Assembly: GCA_021818605.1 (NCBI GenBank)
Contig: JAKAUH010000137.1
Coordinates: forward strand, 1 to 5,848
DNA length: 5,848 nucleotides
Direction: 5' to 3'
From: Planctomycetota bacterium
Lineage (GTDB): Bacteria > Planctomycetota > Planctomycetia > Isosphaerales > Isosphaeraceae
The position numbers were made by a program, and so were the translations under genes. The notes beneath the pieces were generated by a model. The model did not search any database. It was not told the origin of the DNA and was given only the letters and a program-made list of their open reading frames with translations. Below, one piece after another: positions 1 through 5,619 of the stretch. Every line of letters begins with the position of its first letter. The first letter of the stretch is position 1.

Positions 1-9
1 AGGGAGTGA
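1..9 (+). other. 3' end of a probable antitoxin gene lying upstream
   Basis: Only two codons (Arg-Glu) and a TGA stop are visible. The TGA at 7-9 overlaps the GTG start of the PIN toxin at 6, giving the GTGA overlap typical of antitoxin-toxin operons; the other TA pairs here use the same arrangement. The antitoxin identity is inferred from this overlap alone, because the body of the gene lies outside the window. Confidence 0.4.
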
Positions 10-407
10 TCGTCTACCTCGACGCGAATATCGTGATCTACCTCGTCGAGCAGCACCCGCTCTGGGGGCCGAAGGCCCAGGCCAGGGTCGACCAATTTCG
101 GGCGGGCGGCGACCAGGTCGCCATCAGCGATGTGCACCGCCTGGAGTGCCTGGTCGGTCCCTTGATCCTGAACGATCCCAGGGCCCTCGCCGATTCTCTG
201 GCCTTCTTCAACGATCCCGATGTGATCGCGGTCCCGCTGCTCGCGACGGCCTGGGAACGGGCCGCGGGCATCCGTGCCGTGCACACCTTGAAGGCGCTCG
301 ATGCACTGCATCTGGCGGCCGCCGTCGAGCACGGATGCGGTCATTTCTTGACCAACGACGCTCAACTGAGGCGGTTTCCCGATATCCCGGTCGAGGTGCT
401 GGCCTGA
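6..407 (+). CDS. PIN-domain toxin, VapC-like ribonuclease
   Basis: A 133-residue protein with the length and layout of a VapC toxin. VapC proteins are Mg2+-dependent ribonucleases, usually cutting tRNA or rRNA, that are blocked by a cognate antitoxin. The acidic PIN residues are visible: Asp6 in MIVYLDAN, Glu47 in RLECLV, Asp99 in ALDALHLAAA and Asp118 in TNDAQL. The DALHLAAA and FLTND signatures place it in the PIN fold with confidence. The GTG start is chosen because it puts the catalytic Asp at residue 6 and because its TGA overlap implies translational coupling to an upstream antitoxin. No separate ribosome binding site is needed or obvious. The gene looks intact, with a TGA stop. The RNA target cannot be read from sequence. 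Confidence 0.88.
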   Translation: MIVYLDANIVIYLVEQHPLWGPKAQARVDQFRAGGDQVAISDVHRLECLVGPLILNDPRALADSLAFFNDPDVIAVPLLATAWERAAGIRAVHTLKALDALHLAAAVEHGCGHFLTNDAQLRRFPDIPVEVLA

Positions 408-546
408 CCTGAGCCTGGCTGGCGGCCGGTCCCGTGCCCCTCCCGGCTACCCCAACCTGGACGGCGCTCACGACGAAGCCGGCCCGCCGGGCCGGCGGCC
501 GTCGCGATCCGGCCGGGGCGGTGCGGAATCCACCGCGCCGGCAGGG
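408..546. other. Spacer without a credible gene
   Basis: This stretch lies between the PIN toxin stop and the FGE-tail copy. The open frames here are low-complexity Arg/Pro/Gly/Ala translations typical of random GC-rich DNA, with no recognisable domain. The only structure seen is the perfect palindrome at 478-496. There is no reverse transcriptase or accessory gene in it. Confidence 0.6.
478..496. repeat. Perfect GC-rich palindrome (9-bp arms, 1-base centre)
   Basis: The arms GCCGGCCCG (478-486) and CGGGCCGGC (488-496) are exact reverse complements around a single C, so as RNA a stem of about 7 bp with a 5-base loop could form. It lies 71 bases past the PIN toxin stop and 50 bases past the 3' end of the FGE-tail copy on the other strand. 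No T-tract follows on either side, so it is not a standard intrinsic terminator. It may be a factor-dependent terminator, a structural element tied to the repeat, or chance in GC-rich DNA. Confidence 0.5.
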
Positions 547-615
547 CTGCGGCCACGCGGAACCCGAGGTTGTTGTTCCGGTCCTCCGGGGTGTTCCAGT
601 TGTGGCCGCCGGCCG
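547..615 (-). pseudogene. Orphan copy of an FGE-like gene 3' end; possible DGR template repeat
   Basis: On the minus strand this reads as the conserved tail of an FGE-like domain: NWNTPEDRNNNLGFRVAAA. It aligns without gaps from 605 to 547 to the end of the kinase-FGE gene (2045-1987) with 49 of 59 bases identical, including 26 identical bases at the 3' end. One missing base relative to the kinase copy separates it from a further 9-base match at 615-607. Upstream similarity fades and the frame is broken, so this is not a working gene. Two readings fit: the decayed stub of a paralogue cut off by rearrangement next to the broken toxin, or a non-coding template repeat. The run of AAC codons and the bias of differences toward its adenines favour a template repeat. 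No reverse transcriptase is in view. Confidence 0.6.
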
Positions 616-641
616 ACGCTTTCCGAGACTCTCCGAGCGGA

Positions 642-1042
642 TCAGGGTAGGAGCCAATCCTCGAGGCGCAGATCGGGAATCCCCTGAAAGTGCCGGGTAT
701 TGTGCGTCACCAGCGTCAGGTCCTCGGCGAGGGCAACCGATGCGATCAGGAGATCGATCGGGCTGACAACGACGCCGGCCCGGTGAGTTGGACTTTCCGC
801 CTGCCGAACTCCTCAGCGCTGGCCCTGTCGAATTCCAGGATGTCGACATCGTACGCGAGGAAGGTCGCGATGGCCTGGAGGAACTCGTGGGGATCGGGAC
901 GCAGATAGGCCCAGACGTAAAGCTCTGCCAGGACGACCGTGGGCACGAATAGCCGGCCGGAGTACTGGACGAAGCGGTGCATCAATCCGGAGGGGCGGCG
1001 AATGTGTGCCGAGCAGATGTTCGTGTCCAGCAGGTAGCTCAT
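642..1042 (-). pseudogene. Frameshifted VapC-like PIN-domain toxin
   Basis: The ATG at 1042 opens a PIN toxin with Asp6 in MSYLLDTN and Glu40 in VVLAELYVW. That frame runs to residue 98 and ends in an unrelated tail (TGPASLSARSIS). The proper C-terminus continues in another frame: AGVVVSPIDLLIASVALAED, then LTLVTHNTRHFQGIPDLRL and a stop at 644-642. It carries the third acidic residue (Asp97 after repair) and the THNTRHF motif. Restoring one base in the C/G run near 778-785 gives a normal 133-residue toxin, so a single-base deletion is the simplest explanation. It could be a real inactivating mutation or a sequencing error. The start overlaps the stop of the upstream antitoxin as ATGA. If the lesion is real, the toxin lacks its later active-site residues and should be inactive. 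Confidence 0.85.
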
Positions 1043-1293
1043 TGAGGGATCTCGCGAAATGAGCCGGCCTGCCGCTCGCGGATGATGGCCTCCAGCTCTT
1101 CGTCGACTTCCGCGGAAAGATGGGCCAGCATACCGGCGGCGGTCGGCCGGTCGCCGGGCACTCCCGACATCGGCTCGGCCGACGGCCGGCGCAGTCGCAG
1201 GGTCACCTCGATCTCCTCACCGTCCAGGAAACCGGGATTCTCGTCGAGCTCGATCGTCTTGCCGTGAATAATCCCTTGAAGTTGCCGTGTCAT
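1039..1293 (-). CDS. VapB-like antitoxin, 84 residues
   Basis: An 84-residue acidic protein starting MTRQLQGIIHGKTIELDENP and ending in a helical, charged tail (AEVDEELEAIIRERQ). The N-terminus resembles the short beta-rich segment of planctomycete and cyanobacterial VapB-like antitoxins (HGKTIELDE, then GEEIEVTLR), which binds DNA in related families; the C-terminal helix would wrap the toxin. The ATG at 1293 is chosen over upstream starts because GGGGAG (1302-1307) sits 8 bases before it and homology-like sequence begins there. Its TGA overlaps the ATG of the PIN toxin by 4 bases, the usual antitoxin-first order. The start also overlaps the stop of the preceding truncated toxin frame. Since the partner toxin is frameshifted, this antitoxin may now be an orphan. 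Confidence 0.75.
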   Translation of the reverse strand: MTRQLQGIIHGKTIELDENPGFLDGEEIEVTLRLRRPSAEPMSGVPGDRPTAAGMLAHLSAEVDEELEAIIRERQAGSFREIPQ

Positions 1294-1493
1294 GCCGTGA
1301 GCTCCCCGTGGTTCCCGATCGACCAGGTCATCGGATGATCCGACGAAAGACGAGCGATCCCTGCTCGGTATCCCTGAGAGCGATTGTAGGACCCGGCTGA
1401 ACCAGCGCCAAATCGACGTCGAGACCGCATGGTGAACGCCGCGTTCGCGGTCCGGGCGTGCCGGACGAGGATGTTGGTGTCGAGGAGGATCAA
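1290..1493 (-). pseudogene. Truncated PIN toxin joined to unrelated sequence
   Basis: A TTG start at 1493 overlaps the stop of the upstream antitoxin as TTGA and opens a clear PIN N-terminus, MILLDTNILVRHARTANAAF, with the first catalytic Asp at residue 5. After about 20 residues (near 1430) resemblance to PIN toxins stops. The frame continues as an Arg/Ser/Gly-rich tail to a TGA at 1292-1290, for 67 residues against about 130-150 in the family. The other catalytic residues are absent, so it cannot be an active nuclease. The abrupt change points to a deletion or rearrangement at about 1430. The tail ends in an ATGA overlap with the next antitoxin, so the hybrid frame may still be translated as part of the operon. 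Confidence 0.7.
1328..1427 (-). pseudogene. Possible C-terminal fragment of an unidentified protein
   Basis: Directly past the truncation point of the PIN toxin, a different minus-strand frame gives a protein-like ending, GLDVDLALVQPGPTIALRD followed by TEQGSLVFRRIIR and a TGA at 1330-1328. Its balanced hydrophobic and charged composition contrasts with the Arg/Ser-rich reading of the same bases in the toxin frame. It may be the 3' end of a gene whose 5' part was lost when the toxin was truncated. I do not recognise the family, and a chance open frame is possible. Confidence 0.25.
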
Positions 1494-1777
1494 AGCTGGG
1501 CGTCTTCCCGCTCGCGATAGATGGCCTCGCGGCTGTCGTCGAGGACGAACCCCGCGGGATACCGATCGGCCCGGCTCTCGGCGTCCCGCTTCCACGCGTC
1601 GAGCTCGGCGTGCCAGGCATCACCGGTCAGCGGGAGCAAGGGCTCCGGCTCGGGCGCTTCCGCCCCGGCAAGCTGCGCGAGAGCCGGCATCACGAGTTCG
1701 TCGACGGAGATGTCGAGTGCGGCGGCCTTCGCGGCGAGCTGCTGAAAGGTCTCTTCGGGGATGGTGAGCTGGGGCAT
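1490..1777 (-). CDS. VapB-like antitoxin, 95 residues
   Basis: A 95-residue protein starting MPQLTIPEETFQQLAAKAAA. The N-terminus looks like a ribbon-helix-helix-type DNA-binding segment (MPQLTIPEETFQQL, then ALDISVDELVMPALAQL). A Pro/Glu linker follows, then a C-terminal region rich in Trp, Asp and Arg (GDAWHAELDAWKRDAESRA; SREAIYREREDAQL) suited to gripping a toxin. The ATG is supported by a strong GGAGG 5 bases upstream. The stop overlaps the TTG start of the next frame, a PIN toxin of which only the first 20 or so residues survive. It therefore appears to be an antitoxin that outlived its toxin. It is the first gene of the minus-strand chain and, by analogy with such families, probably autoregulates the operon. 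Confidence 0.75.
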   Translation of the reverse strand: MPQLTIPEETFQQLAAKAAALDISVDELVMPALAQLAGAEAPEPEPLLPLTGDAWHAELDAWKRDAESRADRYPAGFVLDDSREAIYREREDAQL

Positions 1778-1782
1778 CGTGT

Positions 1783-1787
1783 CCTCC
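1783..1787 (-). promoter_or_regulatory. Ribosome binding site of the 95-residue antitoxin
   Basis: GGAGG on the minus strand, 5 bases before the ATG at 1777. It is the best Shine-Dalgarno match in the TA operon and fixes that start. Confidence 0.7.
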
Positions 1788-1807
1788 GATGAAGGGCGAC
1801 TCCGATC

Positions 1808-1816
1808 ATCCTATCA
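1808..1816 (-). promoter_or_regulatory. Weak candidate extended -10 for the TA operon
   Basis: The minus strand reads TGATAGGAT, an extended -10 form (TGN followed by TAGGAT) about 30 bases before the antitoxin ATG. No convincing -35 lies at the usual distance, so this is a position-based suggestion only. Confidence 0.25.
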
Positions 1817-1893
1817 CCTCCCGGAGGCATCGTCGATCACCACGCCGCAGGGTGAACGGACCGATCTGCCGCCGTGCCCTTCCGCTCCGGCTC

Positions 1894-1925
1894 GGTCTGG
1901 GGTCGGCTCCGCCACGACCCCGACC
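1894..1925 (-). terminator. Hairpin downstream of the kinase-FGE gene
   Basis: GGGGTCG (1899-1905) pairs exactly with CGACCCC (1915-1921) around a 9-base loop. GGTC (1894-1897) extends the stem with GACC (1922-1925), leaving one bulged T at 1898. It lies 51 bases past the kinase-FGE stop and before the next gene, a fitting place for transcription to end. No T-run follows on the minus strand, so it would not be a classic intrinsic terminator. Hairpins past the variable repeat also occur in DGR target genes, an alternative given the repeat at 1987. Confidence 0.4.
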
Positions 1926-1975
1926 GGCCTGCGCTCCAGGGCACTGGCTTGCCTAGTTCCTTGACCTGCCTGGCC

Positions 1976-4927
1976 CTATTCCTGGACTGCGGCCACGCGG
2001 AACCCGAGGTTGCCGTTCCGGACCCCCGGCGTGTCCCTGCCGCGGATCGCCGGCCGGCAGTACCCCGGGCGGGCGAACCAGCTACCGCCCCGGATCACCC
2101 GGTGCGAGGCCACGGCCGTGTTGTGCGGATCCTCCCTCGGCGACGACTTGTAATATGCCGGGTCGTACCCGTCGTCGCACCATTCCCAGACGTTGCCGAT
2201 CATGTCGTACAGATGCCAGGCGTTGGGCTCGAACGATCCCACCGGCGCCGTGTACGCGTAACCATCGTCGCCCCGAATACAGGTCACGCCGGGGTTCACC
2301 TTCTTGTACGACGCATCGGCGACATTGGCGACGCGGACCAGGTTCTCGGGGTCATCGCTTCCCCCGTAAAGGCCCCCGGTGCCGGCCCGGCAAGCATACT
2401 CCCGCTCGGCCTCGGTCGGCAAGCGGTAGCCGCGTTTCTTCCCCTTTTCTTGCTCGTTGAGCCAGCCGAGGAACGCCAGGGCGTCATTGTGGCTGACGCA
2501 GGTGACCGGGTGGTCCGCACCCTGTTCAAAGCCGGGGTTTCGCCAGCTCCCCTCGTCGTCGGCCTTTTCGGCCTCGGTCTTGTAGCCGCTGCCGTCGACG
2601 AACCGGCGGAACTGCCCTACCGTGACCTGATGCGCAGCCAGATAGTATGGCCGCGTGATCCTGACCGGATGCTGCGGCTGTTCGTCGTCGAACCAGTCTC
2701 GCGTCGTGTCGGGGAACTGCTTCAAGAGCCTGTCGATCTGCTCCCTGGTCGAGCCCATGAGGAACTCGCCCGGCTCGATCCGCACCATCGTCATGCCCAG
2801 CGAGTTGGTGAACCGGGGCGAGGGAGCAGTCTTCGGGGCGGTCCTGACCGCGGGCGCCATGACCTCAGCCACGGTGCTCTTGCTGATCGAGGGGGATCTC
2901 GAAGAGGCGACAGGAGGCGGCACATCGGCGTTCTCTCGCGGCGGCTGGCTGCCCGCGAAGTGCTCCAGCACGGCCGCGAAATCCCGGGGCCGGCGCTCGA
3001 TCTTCTTCGCCGTGCACTGTCCCAGGAATCCCCTCCAGGATTGCGGCAAGGTATCGAGATCCTCCTCATCGGGATACGGCTCGCGAAACAGAGCGAAAAA
3101 GCAGGTCCGCCCGAAGCCGAAGACATCCGAGTGCAGACCGATCTCGTGCGATCGTTCGGGGTCCAGTTGCTCGGGGGCCGCGTAGTGCAGCGTCCCCGCC
3201 ACGGCGCTGCCGATCATCGAACGATTCAGGCTGGCTGCCCGGGCCTGCGAGGTCTGCACCAGGCTGCGCCGCAATGACAGCCCGAAGTCGATGACCTTGA
3301 CCTCCCAGCCGCTCGCAGTTTTGCGCACGAGCACGTTCCCCGGCTTGACGTCGCGGTGGAGGACGCCGGCAGCGTGCGCCGTCCGGAGCGCCTCCGCGAT
3401 CTGCACGGCGACCTGTTGCAGGTCATCGGCCGTCAATCGGCCATTCCGGTGGACGTGGTCGTCGAGGGTCAGACTGTCGGGGAAGTGGACGAGCTCCAGG
3501 TACGGCCGTTGCTGCCGGACCTCGTCAGCGTAGCCGCAGCCGATCAGGCGGACGATCCCGGGGTGCGCCAGGCCGTCGAGGATCCGTGCCTCGCGGAAGA
3601 TGGTGGCGGCATCCTGGTCGATGCCGGCCGCCTCGAACGTCTTGAGGACGACGGGCCGGTCCAGGTAGCGGTCATGGCACAGGAACGCCACGCCGAACGC
3701 CCCGGCGCCCAGGATGCGCTCGACCCGGTACCTGGCCGCAGGCCAGGCCGCGAACCGGCCATCGAGGGCGGCCGCCTGTTGCAGCTCGGCGAGCGCCTCG
3801 TCCCACGATTTCAGCTCGAGCGCGGCCCGGTAGGCGGCGTGGTGGGCCTGGGCCTTCGCCGCTGGTTCGTCGACCAGCCGCGCCGCCTCGCGCGCCTGGG
3901 CCAGCGCCTCCCCGAAGTCGCCGGCCACGATCTCCAGCCGGCTCAGGTCGAGCCCGAGCTGCGGGAACCGCCGCCGCTGATCGTCGCCGAGCGCCCGGTA
4001 GCGTTGCTTCACCGCCTCGATCAGCGCCCGCTCCTGCTCGTCGCGATACGAGACACTGTGCCCGGCCGCCAGGTCGCGGCGCAGCAGCTTGAACTGGTCC
4101 GTCAGCCCGCGGACATCCGCGTGCAGGCCCAGCACGGCGTCATGAGTCTCGACGACGACGCCCTCCACCCGCGCCAGCCCGTCGAGCGTCTGTTCCAGCG
4201 ACTGGCCGTGTCGCTCCTGGACCATCGCCAGGAAGCCGAAGCCGTCCTGGACGCGGCGATCGATCCCGACCATCCTGGCCCAGTTCAGCTCGCGGGCCAG
4301 GACTGGGTCCTCGCCGACGGCGCGGCGGAAATAATACTGGACGGCCATCGCCAGCAGGGGCTGGCCGCGCGTGGGTGTCACCGCGAGCAACCGGCCGAGC
4401 GGGCGATAGCCCAGCCGCTGAAGCTCGCGGGCGATCTCCTCGACCAGGGTGCACTCGGCGGCCAGGAGTGCCTCGGGATCGTCGAACCGGCCAAATGGCC
4501 CGACCTCGTCGGCCAGATTCTGGGGGCGAAAGCCGTCGCTCGTCGTCAGGTGCCCCTTCTGCCGGGCCTGGCGCAGGTCCTTCAGGCAGGCGGCCAGGTA
4601 GCCGGGATCGTCCTCCGGCACGGCCGAGGCGAGGAACGCCTTCACCTGCTCGCGCAGGGCCTGGTCCTCGGCCGAGGCGAACCGGTCCCAGAACCGCTGA
4701 CCGCCCAGGGCGATCTCGATCGTCTTCCACGCCCGGTCATTCGACAGGTCGAGCGCCTGTGTCAGCTTCTCGGAATGGTCGGTGAAGTGGCGCCGGACAT
4801 TCTCCGCCAGTTTTTTGACCAGGTCGCCGGCACGTTCACCTGCGGCCGCCTCGGCCAGCGCGCCGAGAAGGTGAGGGTCAAAAACATAACGAACGGCCAG
4901 CGTCGAGGTCTTTCTATAGATCAGCAT
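1976..4927 (-). CDS. Serine/threonine protein kinase fused to a C-terminal FGE-like domain
   Basis: About 983 residues, apparently cytosolic (no signal peptide or membrane segment). Residues 1-320: unassigned, mostly helical. 324-389: TPR-like helical hairpins. 400-657: complete Hanks-type kinase with GAGAFG loop (407-412), Lys429, Glu446, HRDVKPGN (524-531, Asp526), DFG (547-549) and APE (584-586), so it should phosphorylate Ser/Thr. 659-705: Pro/Ser/Ala-rich linker. 706-983: FGE/sulfatase-modifying-factor fold with NSLGMTMVRIEPGEFLMGS, RLPTEAEREYACRAG, MIGNVWEWCDDGYDP, RGGSW and GNLGFRVA. Only one of the two catalytic cysteines of true FGE appears kept (Cys957; Ala952 at the other), so a binding role is likelier than catalysis. 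The ATG at 4927 is preferred because AAGGA lies just before it, though only 3 bases away; an in-frame ATG at 4960 would add 11 residues. The last 59 bases before the final codons recur at 547-605. Confidence 0.93.
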   Translation of the reverse strand: MLIYRKTSTLAVRYVFDPHLLGALAEAAAGERAGDLVKKLAENVRRHFTDHSEKLTQALDLSNDRAWKTIEIALGGQRFWDRFASAEDQALREQVKAFLASAVPEDDPGYLAACLKDLRQARQKGHLTTSDGFRPQNLADEVGPFGRFDDPEALLAAECTLVEEIARELQRLGYRPLGRLLAVTPTRGQPLLAMAVQYYFRRAVGEDPVLARELNWARMVGIDRRVQDGFGFLAMVQERHGQSLEQTLDGLARVEGVVVETHDAVLGLHADVRGLTDQFKLLRRDLAAGHSVSYRDEQERALIEAVKQRYRALGDDQRRRFPQLGLDLSRLEIVAGDFGEALAQAREAARLVDEPAAKAQAHHAAYRAALELKSWDEALAELQQAAALDGRFAAWPAARYRVERILGAGAFGVAFLCHDRYLDRPVVLKTFEAAGIDQDAATIFREARILDGLAHPGIVRLIGCGYADEVRQQRPYLELVHFPDSLTLDDHVHRNGRLTADDLQQVAVQIAEALRTAHAAGVLHRDVKPGNVLVRKTASGWEVKVIDFGLSLRRSLVQTSQARAASLNRSMIGSAVAGTLHYAAPEQLDPERSHEIGLHSDVFGFGRTCFFALFREPYPDEEDLDTLPQSWRGFLGQCTAKKIERRPRDFAAVLEHFAGSQPPRENADVPPPVASSRSPSISKSTVAEVMAPAVRTAPKTAPSPRFTNSLGMTMVRIEPGEFLMGSTREQIDRLLKQFPDTTRDWFDDEQPQHPVRITRPYYLAAHQVTVGQFRRFVDGSGYKTEAEKADDEGSWRNPGFEQGADHPVTCVSHNDALAFLGWLNEQEKGKKRGYRLPTEAEREYACRAGTGGLYGGSDDPENLVRVANVADASYKKVNPGVTCIRGDDGYAYTAPVGSFEPNAWHLYDMIGNVWEWCDDGYDPAYYKSSPREDPHNTAVASHRVIRGGSWFARPGYCRPAIRGRDTPGVRNGNLGFRVAAVQE
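1987..2056 (-). repeat. Variable-repeat-like 3' end of the kinase-FGE gene
   Basis: This encodes the end of the FGE-like domain (around CRPAIRGRDTPGVRNGNLGF, then RVAA) and is the partner of the copy at 547-615. Across the ungapped 59 bases (2045-1987), ten positions differ. Eight of them are adenines in the short copy, changed mostly to G and once to T; the other two are T to A and C to G. The changes alter ligand-facing-type residues (for example Asn to Gly and Glu-Asp to Gly-Val), while the 26 bases nearest the stop are identical. This matches the adenine-directed variation of DGR variable repeats, but ordinary paralogue divergence is not excluded. Confidence 0.5.
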
Positions 4928-4977
4928 GATTCCTTCGCCCGCACCTGGGATTCGGCCCATGACCGAGGCCGAAACTC

Positions 4978-4983
4978 ATTATG
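4978..4983 (-). promoter_or_regulatory. Candidate -10 of the kinase-FGE gene
   Basis: The minus strand reads CATAAT, five of six matches to the consensus -10, about 50 bases before the ATG at 4927 and in a locally AT-richer stretch. The hexamer 17 bases upstream (TCGCAA) is a poor -35. A promoter is expected here because the next gene diverges, but this exact site is tentative. Confidence 0.3.
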
Positions 4984-5291
4984 AACCAGCAAGACATTCG
5001 TTGCGAGCGGCTGGAGATTTCGGCGTTTTGAGCCGTTGTTCGGCGATACCAGTCCGATGCGGGTGACCCTGGGCATCGTCTCGGCTGCAACCAGGGCTTT
5101 GCCAGTCCATCGATCCGGCCCGGCCCCGCGGGTACTCCGGCAGGCGGAATCTGGCCCGCCCGTCCCGCGGCCGGTGCGATCCGGCGGGGCCGATTGGTTT
5201 GCGGGCGGACCGGGGGCGGTGGACATTGGGATGCGGTTTGGCGGCCGGCTGTGGCGGCGATTCCGGCGTGGTGCGACCGGGACAGGCGGCC

Positions 5292-5297
5292 TATAAT
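5292..5297 (+). promoter_or_regulatory. Perfect -10 hexamer of the DUF433/DUF5615 operon
   Basis: TATAAT, an exact consensus -10, stands out in this GC-rich DNA 26 bases before the ATG at 5323. Transcription would start near 5303-5306, leaving a leader of about 20 bases. The -35 position is not consensus, so an activator, or repression by the antitoxin itself, may set its strength. Confidence 0.6.
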
Positions 5298-5309
5298 GAT
5301 CGAGAGATC

Positions 5310-5315
5310 AGGAGG
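5310..5315 (+). promoter_or_regulatory. Ribosome binding site of the DUF433 antitoxin
   Basis: AGGAGG, a full-strength Shine-Dalgarno match 7 bases before the ATG at 5323. It decides this start over in-frame upstream candidates. Confidence 0.8.
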
Positions 5316-5322
5316 CAATCCC

Positions 5323-5619
5323 ATGGCGACCGACTCACAGAAGACGTATCAATATCTGGAGGCCCGGCCCGGCTCGAACTACCGCGGTCTTTTTATCAAG
5401 GGCCGGCGAATTCGGGCCGACTGGGTGTATCAGGATGTCCACGGCCCGGATGCCTATACCCCCGAGTCGTGGGCCGAGAACTACCAGGTCCCGCTGGAGG
5501 CGGTCTACGAGGCGCTGGATTACGTCGAGCACAATCAGCCGGTCATCCAGGCAGATCGAGAGCGCGATGCAGCCCGATACCGCGAGCGAGATCGGATGGT
5601 TGGGCGACCATCCGCATGA
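5323..5619 (+). CDS. DUF433-family antitoxin, 98 residues
   Basis: A 98-residue protein matching the DUF433 pattern: YLEARPGSNYRGLFIKGRRI near the start, RADWVYQDVHG, then SWAENYQVPLEAVYEALDYV forming the winged-helix-like DNA-binding half. DUF433 proteins commonly sit next to DUF5615 PIN-like proteins and are regarded as the antitoxin and repressor of such pairs. The C-terminus is highly charged (QADRERDAARYRERDRM), suited to contacting the toxin. The start at 5323 is fixed by a strong AGGAGG and a perfect -10 just upstream. Its TGA overlaps the ATG of the next gene as ATGA, so the two are translationally coupled. The gene appears intact. Confidence 0.9.
   Translation: MATDSQKTYQYLEARPGSNYRGLFIKGRRIRADWVYQDVHGPDAYTPESWAENYQVPLEAVYEALDYVEHNQPVIQADRERDAARYRERDRMVGRPSA

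Larger units (their letters stand above)
1778..1975. other. Spacer between the kinase-FGE gene and the TA operon
   Basis: Both flanking genes are on the minus strand, so this holds the end of one transcript and the start of the next. I see the hairpin at 1894-1925 and the ribosome binding site and weak -10 of the antitoxin. I find no gene: the plus-strand frames crossing it are open because of GC-rich composition and have no domain signature. Confidence 0.6.
4928..5322. other. Divergent intergenic region
   Basis: This is 395 bases between two genes that point away from each other. The part next to the kinase gene (about 4971-5050) is AT-richer than its surroundings, as expected for a promoter. 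The middle is GC-rich, with Arg/Pro/Gly frames on both strands and no domain signature. The right end carries the promoter and ribosome binding site of the DUF433 gene. I see no RNA gene or mobile element here. Confidence 0.6.

Noticed and set aside
434..766. Plus-strand frame of 110 residues in the spacer
   Set aside because: It is antisense to the FGE-tail copy and part of the broken toxin, with low-complexity composition and no supported start.
208..849. Minus-strand frame of 213 residues across 408-641 and the broken toxin
   Set aside because: It reads the toxin and the FGE-tail copy in the wrong frames and is Arg/Pro/Ser-rich throughout.
1874..3277. Long plus-strand open frame of 467 residues
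   Set aside because: It lies antisense to the FGE and kinase coding region. Its translation has no domain pattern, while the minus strand shows clear kinase and FGE motifs across the same bases.
3356..4984. Long plus-strand open frame of 542 residues
   Set aside because: It is the mirror of the kinase-FGE gene's N-terminal half, kept open by GC-rich codon bias; its Gln/Leu/Arg/Val-rich translation is typical of an antisense shadow.
4914..5324. Minus-strand frames of 100-136 residues in the divergent spacer
   Set aside because: No ribosome binding site or domain; they overlap the probable promoter and start of the kinase gene. The stretch around LVSPNNGSKRRNLQPLATN looks more ordered than the rest, but I could not link it to any family.
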